A model generated the notes under the pieces. The model made no database searches. It was not told the origin of the DNA and worked only from the letters and a program-made list of their open reading frames with translations. Positions 40,637 through 48,489 of a stretch of DNA of 64,000 nucleotides are shown here, piece by piece. The number at the start of each line of letters is the position of its first letter. Position 1 is the stretch's first letter. A program made the translations under genes and the position numbers. Source of the DNA: Microbacterium galbinum (GTDB taxonomy: Bacteria > Actinomycetota > Actinomycetes > Actinomycetales > Microbacteriaceae); contig NZ_CP078077.1 of NCBI RefSeq assembly GCF_023101185.1, positions 1,951,630-2,015,629 on the forward strand. Reading direction: 5' to 3'.

Positions 40637-40726
40637 GGAGACGTCGCATAGTCCGGCCTAGTGCACCACCCTGCTAAGGTGGAGACCTCTTTAAGGGGTC
40701 CAGGGGTTCAAATCCCCTCGTCTCCG
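40637..40726 (+). tRNA. tRNA-Ser(GCT)
   Basis: Acceptor stem GGAGACG pairs with CGTCTCC, discriminator G at 40726. Anticodon stem CCACC/GGTGG encloses loop CTGCTAA with anticodon GCT at 40673-40675. A long variable arm and the T-loop TTCAAAT follow. CCA is not encoded. It reads AGC/AGU. Confidence 0.95.
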
Positions 40727-40731
40727 CACTG

Positions 40732-40758
40732 AAGCCCCCGAGTGATCGGGGGCTTTTT
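40732..40758 (+). terminator. Terminator after tRNA-Ser(GCT)
   Basis: AAGCCCCCGA / TCGGGGGCTT with a GTGA loop, followed by a T run (TTTTT), five bases downstream of the tRNA. This is a textbook intrinsic terminator. Confidence 0.9.
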
Positions 40759-40785
40759 CGCGCTCTCCGGTGGAGTCGTGCCGCC

Positions 40786-40827
40786 GATCCATACCAAAGG
40801 GTACGGGCCGATCCTTTGGTATGGATC
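40786..40827. promoter_or_regulatory. Inverted repeat upstream of the AraC-GyrI gene
   Basis: GATCCATACCAAAGG (40786-40800) and CCTTTGGTATGGATC (40813-40827) are perfect 15-bp arms with a 12-bp spacer, about 90 bp before the regulator start. It has no T run and is not needed as a terminator, so it is a probable binding site for the regulator itself. Confidence 0.6.
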
Positions 40828-40918
40828 GTGGGTGCGACCCGATCGAATCCGTCCGGACTGATCGGGTGAGGGGAGCCGGACGCGCGGGATGCTGGGGGCA
40901 TCCACAGAGGAGGAACGC

Positions 40919-41782
40919 ATGATCGGCACCCTGAACGCTCTGGTCGACCTGGTCGAGAGCACCGACGTCGATGATCTCGATGTCGCCGGATTCGCTCGCG
41001 TGCGCGGCACCACGGGGTACCACCTGCGCCGGATGTTCTCGACGCTGGCGGGCATGCCGCTGTCGGAGTACGTGCGACGTCGCCGCATGACTCGGGCAGG
41101 CGCGGAACTCGTCGCCGGGGCATCCGATCTTCTCGATGTCGCCGTGCGGCACGGATACGGCTCGGTCGAAGCCTTCGGCCGAGCTTTCCGAGCCGTGCAC
41201 GGGATCGGACCTGCCGATGCGCGCCGTGACGGCGGACCTCTTCGCACACAACCCACGCTCCGGTTCCGCCTGAGCGTTGAAGGGAGAACTCCCATGCACG
41301 TCACCATCACCCATCACCCTGCGATCGTCCTCGTCGGGCACGCGGTCGACGTCCCGCTGATCCACCGCGGGGTCAACCCGAGCATCCAGGAGCACATCGC
41401 CGCGATCGCTCCCGAAGAGCACGCGCGCCTCAAGGCGCTGTCGGATGCCGAGCCCACCGGCATCCTGGCCGTCACCGCCGACGTCGAGCCCGACGCACCC
41501 GAAGGCAGCCCCCTCACCTATCTGCACGGCGTGGCCCGGAAGAAGTCGTCGCCCGTGCCCGCCGACCTCGATGCGATGCCGCTGCCCGCCGGCTCCTGGG
41601 CGGTTTTCGCGGCCGACGGGCCGTTCCCCGAGACGCTGCAGAACCTCTGGGCGGCGACGGCGACCGAATGGTTCCCCTCCAACCCGTGGCGGCTGCGGCC
41701 CGGGCCCTCGATCGTGCGGTACCTGGAGTTCACCGGTGCGCACGCGTCGTGCGAGCTCTGGTTGCCGATCGAAGAGGCGTGA
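40919..41782 (+). CDS. AraC family regulator with GyrI-like effector domain
   Basis: 287 residues. Residues about 10-105 hold the two helix-turn-helix units of AraC proteins (FARVRGTTGYHLRRMFSTLAGM; DVAVRHGYGSVEAFGRAFRAV). From about 125 on is a GyrI/SOUL-like domain that binds drugs or small aromatic compounds (HVTITHHPAIVLVGHAVDVP; SWAVFAADGPFPE). This is the Rob/BmrR-like layout of multidrug-sensing activators. ATG 40919 follows GGAGG by five bases. A perfect inverted repeat at 40786-40827 is a likely autoregulatory site. No target gene is obvious next to it. Confidence 0.9.
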   Translation: MIGTLNALVDLVESTDVDDLDVAGFARVRGTTGYHLRRMFSTLAGMPLSEYVRRRRMTRAGAELVAGASDLLDVAVRHGYGSVEAFGRAFRAVHGIGPADARRDGGPLRTQPTLRFRLSVEGRTPMHVTITHHPAIVLVGHAVDVPLIHRGVNPSIQEHIAAIAPEEHARLKALSDAEPTGILAVTADVEPDAPEGSPLTYLHGVARKKSSPVPADLDAMPLPAGSWAVFAADGPFPETLQNLWAATATEWFPSNPWRLRPGPSIVRYLEFTGAHASCELWLPIEEA

Positions 41783-41800
41783 CCGGGTCGGCGACGCGCG

Positions 41801-42370
41801 TCAGTGACCCAATGCGCCCAGCGCGGCAATCAACTCCTCGGTCGTCGTGACCTCGGCCAGCAGGGGAACGATCTGCGCGAGGTGCGCTGCACCGACGTCC
41901 GGGCGGAAATCCATGACGGCATCCGCCGGGAGCGCCACCGAGTAGCCGAGCGCATAGGCGTCTCGCGCGGTCGATTCCACACCGATGCTGGTGGCGACGC
42001 CGGTCACGACCACCTGCGTCACCCCGCGGCGGGAGAGCTGGTCGTGCAGATCGGAGTCGGCGAAGGCGCTCCACGGTGCGCGACGGATGCGGATGTCGGC
42101 GGCATCCTTCGCCAGGGAGGGGAGGAGCTCGTCGCCACCGGCGGGCACCGTCGAGACCCCGTGCGCCTTGACCATCTCGGTGCGCCCGGGCAGCGACCCG
42201 CTGACCGTGGCGATGACCACCGGCTGGCCGGATGCCCGGAACGCGGCGGCGAGCGTGTTCGTGTTCGCGACGACCCGCTCGAGGGTGTCCTGCTCCATGC
42301 GGGGCGCGGTGGCGACCTGGAGGTCGACGACGATCAGCGCGACGTTCTCGTCGAGGGGTGCGAGTGGCAT
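41801..42370 (-). CDS. Isochorismatase-like hydrolase family protein, catalytic Cys missing
   Basis: 189 residues. The fold signature NVALIVVDLQVATAPR (Asp16) and the C-terminal GVATSIGVESTARDAYALGY are clear. In active family members the latter contains Cys in place of the Gly of SIGV, and a Lys lies before the SAF motif; here these are Gly and an Arg/Ala/Pro stretch (RIRRAPWSAFADSDL). Hydrolysis by the usual Asp-Lys-Cys triad is therefore doubtful. The start codon shares one base with the alcohol dehydrogenase stop (TGATG), so they form one operon. Confidence 0.82.
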   Translation of the reverse strand: MPLAPLDENVALIVVDLQVATAPRMEQDTLERVVANTNTLAAAFRASGQPVVIATVSGSLPGRTEMVKAHGVSTVPAGGDELLPSLAKDAADIRIRRAPWSAFADSDLHDQLSRRGVTQVVVTGVATSIGVESTARDAYALGYSVALPADAVMDFRPDVGAAHLAQIVPLLAEVTTTEELIAALGALGH

Positions 42371-43398
42371 CAGTCGTTCTCTCCGCCGAAGGTGACGACG
42401 ACCTTCTCGGCCTGTCCGGGCGTTGCGGCGAGGGCGAGCGCGTCCTGCACGCGGTCGAAGGGGATCTCGTCGCTGATGATCTGCGCGTACTTCTGCCAGT
42501 TGTCGATGATGTCGTCGGTCACCTCGAAGATCTCGGTGGGGTATCCCATCGACAGACGGATGTCGAGCTCGGTGGTCAGGAGCCCGCCGAGGTCGATCTC
42601 GACCGGAGCCTTGTGCACGGCGACCACGCTGAGCACGGCGCGCTTGCCGGCGACACCGAGCACCGTCCGGATCACGTGCGGCGCACCCGCGGCGTCGATG
42701 TATCCCTCGGTGGAGGATCGCTCGCCGCGCAATCCGATGCCCGTCGACCGGCCGTGCAGCTCGATCAGCCGCGCGGCCACGTCTTCGGTGCGGGAGTCGA
42801 TGACGGCATCCGCTCCGAGCGCCAGCGCCTTCTCGAGGCGGTTCGGCACGATGTCGATCACGACGACGTGCGCGACGCCGCGACGCTTGAGGCTGAGCAG
42901 GGCCCCGAGGCCGATCGGGCCCGCGCCGAAGATCGCGACCCGGTGCTCCGGCGCGGGGTCGAGCCGGTTGACCGCGTGGCGGGCGACCGCCATCGGTTCG
43001 TTGAGCGCGGCCACGCTGAACGGCACGTGCGGCGGGACGACCCGGAACTGCTCACCCGGCTTCGCATCGAGCAGCACCACGTACTCGCTGAGCGCGCCCT
43101 GCGCGCCGCCGGAGCCGAGCAGGCCGTCGACGGTGGCCATGACGTTGATGACGACGTGGTCGCCGACGGTGACGCCCTCGACCTCGGCGCCGACCTCGAC
43201 GACCTCGCCTGCCGGTTCGTGCCCGAGCGGCGTCGCGCCCTGGCGCGGAGGGATGCCGCCATAGGTCGTGTACATGTGGTCGGAGCCGCAGATGCCGCAG
43301 GCGCGCACGCGCACGAGCACGTCGCGCGGGCCGGCGGTGGGGGCGTCGACGTCGACGACGGTCGTCTCGCCGGGGCCGGTCACCAGTACTGATCTCAT
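42370..43398 (-). CDS. Zinc-type alcohol dehydrogenase (MDR family)
   Basis: 342 residues. The catalytic-zinc region RACGICGSDH (Cys34) and GHEPAGEVVEVG (His60/Glu61) are present, as is the NAD-binding motif VAIFGAGPIGLGALL (near 165). The usual four-Cys structural-zinc loop is replaced by MATVDGLLGSGGAQGAL and is missing. It oxidises or reduces an alcohol/aldehyde pair of unknown identity. ATG 43398 is chosen because GGAG lies just upstream; ATGs at 43410 and 43434 lack such a site, and the latter overlaps the operator. It is divergent from a TetR gene that probably represses it. Confidence 0.88.
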   Translation of the reverse strand: MRSVLVTGPGETTVVDVDAPTAGPRDVLVRVRACGICGSDHMYTTYGGIPPRQGATPLGHEPAGEVVEVGAEVEGVTVGDHVVINVMATVDGLLGSGGAQGALSEYVVLLDAKPGEQFRVVPPHVPFSVAALNEPMAVARHAVNRLDPAPEHRVAIFGAGPIGLGALLSLKRRGVAHVVVIDIVPNRLEKALALGADAVIDSRTEDVAARLIELHGRSTGIGLRGERSSTEGYIDAAGAPHVIRTVLGVAGKRAVLSVVAVHKAPVEIDLGGLLTTELDIRLSMGYPTEIFEVTDDIIDNWQKYAQIISDEIPFDRVQDALALAATPGQAEKVVVTFGGEND

Positions 43399-43432
43399 CG
43401 GGGGCTCCATTCGGGTCGGAAGTTCACGCGGC

Positions 43433-43458
43433 ACTTATGTTACACATGTCACATAAGT
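43433..43458. promoter_or_regulatory. TetR operator
   Basis: ACTTATGT (43433-43440) and ACATAAGT (43451-43458) are perfect 8-bp arms around TACACATGTC, between the divergent dehydrogenase and TetR genes. It lies just upstream of the TetR -10. Confidence 0.75.
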
Positions 43459-43474
43459 AGCGGAACACCTTCGG

Positions 43475-43480
43475 TACTCT
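43475..43480 (+). promoter_or_regulatory. -10 element, leaderless promoter of the TetR gene
   Basis: TACTCT, then six bases, then ATG 43487. Confidence 0.6.
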
Positions 43481-43486
43481 CGACTC

Positions 43487-44041
43487 ATGGCGGAATCTCG
43501 GATCGGGCGGCCCCCGGATCAGCGCACCCGCGTGGCCGCGCTCCGCGCCACCCGCGAGCTCCTCCTCGCCCGCGGCTACGAGGGCGTCGCGATGAGCGAC
43601 ATCGCCGCCGCAGCCGGCGTGCCGCGCCAGACGCTCTACCGCCGCTGGCCGACGAAGCAGGCGCTCGTCGCCGACTGCGTGCTCGACGACGTGCTGCCGG
43701 TCGAACTGGTCGTCGTCGCCGCGACCGGCGACCTCCGCGCCGACATCGACCTCTGGCTGCAGAGCTCGATCGCCTCGATCGAAGCGGATGCCGACGCCGC
43801 ACTGTTCCGGGCGCTGCTCGTGGCCTCGGCATCCGATGAATCGGCGCGGCAGCGCATGGTCGACCACTTCCTCGCTCCGCTGCGGAGTGCGATCGAGCGT
43901 TCGTTCGCGGCGGCGGGGCGTGAGGGGCACGAGCTCGTCGCGGATGCGCTGCTCGGGGCGATGGTCGCGGCGATCGTCTCCCGCGATGCCGAGGCGCTAC
44001 GCCGCGTGCGGGACCTCGGCGACCTGCTCACCCGCGGATGA
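43487..44041 (+). CDS. TetR family transcriptional regulator
   Basis: 184 residues. The N-terminal helix-turn-helix (GYEGVAMSDIAAAAGVPRQTLYRRWPTKQALV, about 27-60) is typical; the rest is the all-helical ligand and dimer domain. It probably represses its own gene and the divergent dehydrogenase/isochorismatase-like operon through the palindrome at 43433-43458. Transcription seems leaderless. Its stop overlaps a possible start (ATG 44038) of the next gene, so the GyrI-like gene is in the same transcript. The ligand is unknown. Confidence 0.9.
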   Translation: MAESRIGRPPDQRTRVAALRATRELLLARGYEGVAMSDIAAAAGVPRQTLYRRWPTKQALVADCVLDDVLPVELVVVAATGDLRADIDLWLQSSIASIEADADAALFRALLVASASDESARQRMVDHFLAPLRSAIERSFAAAGREGHELVADALLGAMVAAIVSRDAEALRRVRDLGDLLTRG

Positions 44042-44055
44042 CGGAAGGACTCGCG

Positions 44056-44682
44056 ATGCCGGCCACCGATCTGAAGAAGACGCTCGACGCCTACCAGGCG
44101 AAGCGCGGGGTGTTCCGGCTCGTCGACGTGCCGCCGATGCAGTACCTGATGATCGACGGTGCGGGTGATCCGAACGTGTCGCAGGCCTACGCGGATGCCC
44201 TCGCCGCGCTGTATCCGATCGCCTACGGGGTCAAGTTCGCGAGCCGCGCGCAGCTCGGCGTCGACACCGTCGTCATGCCGTTGGAGGGCCTCTGGCATGC
44301 CGAGGACATGGCGTCGTTCACCTCGCGCCGCGACAAGTCGACGTGGCTGTGGACGATGATGATCATGGTTCCCGACCATGTCAGCGCCGAGATGGTCGAG
44401 GCGGCGCGCGACAAGGCCGCGGCGAAGAAGGATGCCTCGCCGAGCCTGTCGGCGGTGCGGCTCGAGACCTTCGACGAGGGGCTGTGCGTGCAGACGCTGC
44501 ACGTGGGGTCGTACGACGACGAGGCGCCCGTGCTCGAGGATCTGCACCACCGCTTCATCCCCGGGAACGGGTTGGAGATGCGCGGCATCCACCACGAGAT
44601 CTATCTCAGCGACGCGCGCCGGGTCGAGCCGGCCAAACTCCGCACGATCCTGCGGCAGCCGGTCGCTCCCGCCGGTCCCTGA
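44056..44682 (+). CDS. GyrI-like small-molecule-binding protein
   Basis: 208 residues. DVPPMQYLMIDGAGDPNVSQAYADALAALYPIAYGVKF is the hallmark of stand-alone GyrI-like/SOUL proteins, followed by MPLEGLWHAED and a C-terminal GLEMRGIHHEIYLSDARR. Such proteins bind or hydrolyse small cyclic compounds; some act as drug-detoxifying hydrolases. ATG 44056 is preferred because GGAAGGA lies six bases upstream; ATG 44038 (overlapping the TetR stop) would add six residues. It is co-transcribed with TetR. Confidence 0.85.
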   Translation: MPATDLKKTLDAYQAKRGVFRLVDVPPMQYLMIDGAGDPNVSQAYADALAALYPIAYGVKFASRAQLGVDTVVMPLEGLWHAEDMASFTSRRDKSTWLWTMMIMVPDHVSAEMVEAARDKAAAKKDASPSLSAVRLETFDEGLCVQTLHVGSYDDEAPVLEDLHHRFIPGNGLEMRGIHHEIYLSDARRVEPAKLRTILRQPVAPAGP

Positions 44683-44704
44683 GCGAGCGAAGCGAGACGA
44701 AGGG
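44677..44704. repeat. Fragment of a dispersed intergenic repeat
   Basis: CCCTGAGCGAGCGAAGCG continuing to GACGAAGGG, overlapping the end of the GyrI-like gene. The outer CCCT/AGGG can pair. This sequence style is a frequent intergenic repeat in Microbacteriaceae as far as I recall. Confidence 0.5.
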
Positions 44705-44717
44705 CCACCGCCCGCGC

Positions 44718-45365
44718 TCACGCCGTCGCGGGCTTCTCGCTCCACAGCAGCAGGAAGGCGCCGAGCCCGATCATCATGCCGCCGCCCGTGGCCGACATTG
44801 TCGAGAGGCGGCGCGGTGAGCGGCCGAACCAGTCGCGCGCCGCGCTCGCGAGCAGCACCCAGATCGCGTCGCAGCTGACGCCGATCGCGACGACGATGAC
44901 GCCGAGCACGAAGAGCTGCAGCGGCACGGAGCCCGCGTGCAGGTCGACGAACTGGGGGAGGATCGCGAGGAAGAACGCGATCGACTTCGGGTTGGTGAGC
45001 CCCACGGTGAAGCCTTCGAAGAGCAGCCGGGTGCCGGACTTGCGCGTGGCTGGTGCGGTCGCGGCTGCGGCGGCATCGTGCCGGTGCCGGATCGCCTGGA
45101 TGCCGAGGAACACGAGGTAGCCGGCGCCGAGCACCTTCACGATCGTGAACAGGATCACGGACTGCGCGATCACCGTACCGACGCCGAGGGCCACGGCGAG
45201 CACCAGCACGATCGATCCGACGGCGGTGCCGAGGATGCTGAGGAACCCGCCGACCCGGCCCAGAGCGATCGATCGACCGATGGTGAAGAGCACCGTCGGC
45301 CCGGGGATCACGACCATCACGAACGCGGCGACGACGAACGCGAGCAGCGTCTCGGGAGCGAACAT
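44718..45365 (-). CDS. LysE family amino-acid exporter
   Basis: 215 residues with about six membrane segments. The signature VMVVIPGPTVLFTIGRSIALGR (residues 17-38) and GFTVGLTNPKSIAFFLAILPQF (near 118) are typical of LysE/RhtB translocators, which export amino acids or homoserine lactones. The substrate is unknown. On the minus strand TAGGAT lies six bases before ATG 45365, so transcription is probably leaderless. A short palindrome GCATATCAATATGC (45381-45394) lies just upstream and could be an operator. Confidence 0.92.
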   Translation of the reverse strand: MFAPETLLAFVVAAFVMVVIPGPTVLFTIGRSIALGRVGGFLSILGTAVGSIVLVLAVALGVGTVIAQSVILFTIVKVLGAGYLVFLGIQAIRHRHDAAAAATAPATRKSGTRLLFEGFTVGLTNPKSIAFFLAILPQFVDLHAGSVPLQLFVLGVIVVAIGVSCDAIWVLLASAARDWFGRSPRRLSTMSATGGGMMIGLGAFLLLWSEKPATA

Positions 45366-45371
45366 GAGCCG

Positions 45372-45394
45372 ATCCTAAAGGCATATCAATATGC
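45372..45394 (-). promoter_or_regulatory. LysE gene promoter -10 and palindrome
   Basis: Minus-strand TAGGAT (45372-45377), six bases, ATG 45365. The palindrome GCATATCAATATGC (45381-45394) is immediately upstream of the -10. Confidence 0.5.
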
Positions 45395-45470
45395 TCTCCA
45401 CAGATGCGGTTTATATGTCTTCATCTGGGGTCGATCTGTCGTAATCTCGCCTTCGAGATCGGAGGTTCGA

Positions 45471-45812
45471 ATGGTTGATGATGGGTGGTCGGTATCGCCC
45501 GAGCAGGTATCGGTCGTGCTGCAGGGTGTCGACGTCGCGGGAGAGCCGCTGGGCTCAGACGTCAAGACGGCGCAGACGCTTTCGGAACGACGGGCAGACC
45601 TCATGGCGAGCGGCCGGGCGGAGATCGCGAATGCGTGGGATGAGTTCCTCGAGACGCGCTCGCTGGTGCCCGGGATGCTGATCGATGCCGTTACGTCGGC
45701 GGCGGCGTCTGTTATCGAGGGGACTCTCGCCATCGTTGCGGGTGACGAGGCGATGGCGCGCGAATGGCGGGGCAGCCATCCGGAACTCTTCGAGTCGGCG
45801 GACAGCAAATGA
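45471..45812 (+). CDS. Small helical protein, possible ESX/WXG-type partner
   Basis: 113 residues, no signal peptide. It opens VDDGWSVSPEQVSVVLQGVDVAG and is otherwise alpha-helical, reminiscent of small actinobacterial proteins (DUF6507-like) encoded before ESX/type VII-associated proteins. The recognition is weak. ATG 45471 has GGAGGT four bases upstream. Its stop overlaps the next start (ATGA), so it is the first gene of the low-GC operon running to 49971. A role as chaperone or heterodimer partner of the 641-residue protein is inferred from position only. Confidence 0.6.
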   Translation: MVDDGWSVSPEQVSVVLQGVDVAGEPLGSDVKTAQTLSERRADLMASGRAEIANAWDEFLETRSLVPGMLIDAVTSAAASVIEGTLAIVAGDEAMAREWRGSHPELFESADSK

Positions 45813-47734
45813 GCGCATTCGTGGCTCACACTCTTCGGGACGTTCCGTCCTCCGCAGCTATGTCGACGCTCGGAACCGACTCCGAATCTCTCGGCGTGTC
45901 AGTCGTGGGGAACATGGAAGCGGTGACCGCCATGTGGTCAATGATCGAGGGCGCGCTGACCATCATCCCTGACGGCAGTCCGACGAATGCCCTCGACGAG
46001 CCCCTGGCCTCCGCAAAGGAGTTCGCCGAAGCGATGTCGCAGGTGAAGTCGGTGCTGGTCAACGCCGCAGGTGAAACGTTCGCGAAGTTGGAGCAGACGC
46101 GTGCAGAGCTCCAGGGCACCATTCAGAACTTGAATGATCGCCACCGGTCGCATTCGCTGATCCTCGATCAGGAGATCGCGGCATATGTGGCTGATCCGGA
46201 GAACGATCCGACCATCACCGGGCGCAACCACCCCGAGACGGATGCCTACGCTACGGCGAAGGTCAATCTCGATCTGCTCGACGAAGAGGCCGCGCGGCTC
46301 GCTCTGGAGGTCGACCTCTTCCACCGCGAAATGGCGCAGGCGGAGCAAGACCTCGCCGACAAGATCCGAAACATCTCCGGCGGCGATGAGGTCACCCGGC
46401 GTGATGGCAGTCGAGTGACCACGTCGCAGACGGCGTGGGGGCTCTATCCGCCAGCGGCAGCGCCCGGCCCGGGGGAAGCGCCTCGAGTCGTGTCGCTCGA
46501 CGACTACTTCGGCCTTGCAGTGGCACGGGCAACGGCGCAACGAATCGAGTGGTTCGCGACCGCGACCGACCAGGACCTCGAAGACTGGCTCGCGACTCAT
46601 CCAGACTTCTTCGCGACAGTCGGGTTCATCCCGCCCGCACAGGCGCAAGCACTCTACGACCGACTTAGGTCACGCTCGACCCAGGATGCATCGGGCATTT
46701 GGGTGACTGGACCGCTCTCCGCGTTGTGGAATCGCGCCCCCGCAACGATCGGAAACCTCAACGGCATCCCTGCCTCGGTCAGAGCGGAGTTCGGCGCACG
46801 AGAACTCGAGCGACTGCTCGGGGAGTCGACTCTCACAGAAGATCAGCGCGCGAGGCTCAACCTCATCGACAAGGAGCTCGGTAAAGGTTCGAATGTGCTC
46901 TCACTTTTCCTCGACGGCGACGGAGAAGTTCGAGGATCGCTCTTTGTGGGGGATCTGGACGCCGCGGGGCAAATCATCACGGTCACGCATGGAATCGGAA
47001 CAGATACGAGCGCTATGGGCGAATGGGGAACGATCCTGCGTGATCTACAGCGCGAATCCGCTCAACAGCTCGATCAGCGAGGGATCACTTCGGGGACCGC
47101 AGCCGTCCTTTTCATGGAGTGGGACTCCGGCGAGTGGAACACGGTGCAGGGAATGCGCGAGGCTGTGCTGGGAGCGGATCGAGAAGCCGCTCTCGTGTCA
47201 GGCATGCGCCGCGTAAATCCAACAGCTTGGCAAGAGGGCTGGGCGCACTCGCTGGGTACAACTATGGTCGCGACCAACCAGGCGCACAATCGAGGGATCT
47301 TCGACCACCTCACCCTATTCGGCTCTGCGGGCGTCACCGATGGAGCTGCAACGAAACTCGCCACCCAGATCGAGGACGATACCGTTTCCGTTTCCGCTGC
47401 CTCGTCTTGGCTCGATCCGATCGCATGGATGGGGCGAACCGATCTCTCGACGCATCCTGTAGATCCGAAGACGATCCCGGGGGTCGAGGAGATCGGGGCG
47501 CACGGTGGTGTCGTTGAGAACTACCTGACGGCGGACGGGCATCCGGTTGTAGGGATGTCGACGCAGGGCCATAACGCTGGAGCCTCGACGGAGATGCTGT
47601 ACCGCCTTCACAGAGCTCCCTATTGGACGCTCGGCTTGATCCCCGAGGACAGCGTCGGGTATCTAGATCCACGATCGGAGTCTTTCCTGCAGGCCGTGGC
47701 GGACTACGCGGAGCGTGCTGAGGAACGTCAATGA
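45809..47734 (+). CDS. Helical N-terminus plus alpha/beta-hydrolase (DUF1023-like) protein
   Basis: 641 residues without a signal peptide. Residues 1-190 are helical with a long coiled-coil (about 85-190), like the leading part of LXG/WXG-type secreted proteins. A Pro-rich linker (about 210-228) follows, then an alpha/beta-hydrolase from about 370: ITVTHGIGTDTSAMGEW, nucleophile elbow WAHSLGTTM (Ser481), acid candidate SWLDPIAWMG (Asp536) and base candidate STQGHNAG (His588). The layout fits actinobacterial DUF1023 proteins. GC is lower than in the flanking genes. The last 48 codons have a diverged duplicate at 48490-48636. Confidence 0.75.
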   Translation: MSAFVAHTLRDVPSSAAMSTLGTDSESLGVSVVGNMEAVTAMWSMIEGALTIIPDGSPTNALDEPLASAKEFAEAMSQVKSVLVNAAGETFAKLEQTRAELQGTIQNLNDRHRSHSLILDQEIAAYVADPENDPTITGRNHPETDAYATAKVNLDLLDEEAARLALEVDLFHREMAQAEQDLADKIRNISGGDEVTRRDGSRVTTSQTAWGLYPPAAAPGPGEAPRVVSLDDYFGLAVARATAQRIEWFATATDQDLEDWLATHPDFFATVGFIPPAQAQALYDRLRSRSTQDASGIWVTGPLSALWNRAPATIGNLNGIPASVRAEFGARELERLLGESTLTEDQRARLNLIDKELGKGSNVLSLFLDGDGEVRGSLFVGDLDAAGQIITVTHGIGTDTSAMGEWGTILRDLQRESAQQLDQRGITSGTAAVLFMEWDSGEWNTVQGMREAVLGADREAALVSGMRRVNPTAWQEGWAHSLGTTMVATNQAHNRGIFDHLTLFGSAGVTDGAATKLATQIEDDTVSVSAASSWLDPIAWMGRTDLSTHPVDPKTIPGVEEIGAHGGVVENYLTADGHPVVGMSTQGHNAGASTEMLYRLHRAPYWTLGLIPEDSVGYLDPRSESFLQAVADYAERAEERQ

Positions 47735-48375
47735 AACGCACGAGAGCTCGAACCAAGCCACGCAGATTCGGGTATCGCTTGCTCGCCCTGACAGGAGGAA
47801 TTCTGATGTTGACCGGTTGCACCCACTCGAGCAGCGATCTGTACGCGGAAGCGCAGAGAGCCAACGCTGCGATGAAGACCGAGGTCTCCTTGCTACAGGT
47901 TCACATCTTCGATGGCGATTGGGACGTGATCGAATATGGGGACATTGCCGAGGCCTGCGGGAGTGGATATAGCTTCAGCGTGCATCGCGCCACACCGTTG
48001 GGTATTGAATGGCGTCTGCCCAGTAAGAGCGTTCAAGCGCAGGCCAACGACATCGTGGCTTGGCTCGAGGCGAACAAGTGGGCAGGAATCGTTAATCGGT
48101 CATACGCAAGTGAGGTCGGGGCCGTAACGATCGAGGCTTCAAAGCCCGTGGCTCATATCGACGATCTCCTCGTGACGATCTCCGCCGGTGAGAAGTCCGA
48201 CGCAATCAGCTTGAGAGCGAAAGGCACGTGCGAACCGGGCGACATTGACGAGCTCGACAAGCTGATGTTCCCCGATGGATTCTCGGGAAACACCTTCCCG
48301 CCAACAGAGCATCCTACGGAGGCTCCCAAGTTCGGCATGGCAACTCCCGCCCCAACCGCTTCGCCCAAATCATGA
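47731..48375 (+). CDS. Lipoprotein, copy 1
   Basis: 214 residues. The signal peptide ends in the lipobox LMLTGC (Cys30). The mature domain (VHIFDGDWDVIEYGDIAEACGSGY and a second Cys near GTCEPGD) has no family I can name. It is homologous over its full length to the lipoprotein at 48633, with about half the positions identical by eye, and nearly identical at the C-terminus (KFGMATPAPTASP). The ATG overlaps the hydrolase stop (ATGA). Its place directly after the hydrolase-type gene suggests a membrane-anchored partner or immunity protein, which is inference. Confidence 0.75.
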   Translation: MKRTRARTKPRRFGYRLLALTGGILMLTGCTHSSSDLYAEAQRANAAMKTEVSLLQVHIFDGDWDVIEYGDIAEACGSGYSFSVHRATPLGIEWRLPSKSVQAQANDIVAWLEANKWAGIVNRSYASEVGAVTIEASKPVAHIDDLLVTISAGEKSDAISLRAKGTCEPGDIDELDKLMFPDGFSGNTFPPTEHPTEAPKFGMATPAPTASPKS

Positions 48376-48489
48376 TCGAGGACAATGGGGGTGCACCGCC
48401 GATTACGCCCGTCCAGTCGCCGACAGCGAAGGCGAAGCGCGACAGAGCCGAGACCTTCGGTGCGATCGTGGTGTTCACACCACTGATCG
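48307..48489. repeat. 183-bp direct repeat, copy A
   Basis: It covers the end of lipoprotein copy 1 and the head of the truncated membrane-protein gene. It is nearly identical to 49209-49391, offset 902 bp. Similarity stops abruptly at 48489/49391, marking a recombination junction. Confidence 0.85.
48372..48489 (+). pseudogene. Truncated head of the MIEDN membrane-protein gene
   Basis: The first 39 codons (MIEDNGGAPPITPVQSPTA to VVFTPLI) match the intact gene at 49274. After base 48489 the similarity ends before the first membrane segment, and the sequence switches to a remnant of the hydrolase gene in another frame. The ATG still overlaps the lipoprotein stop (ATGA), so it is probably translated, but the product would be a nonsense fusion. 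Confidence 0.8.
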
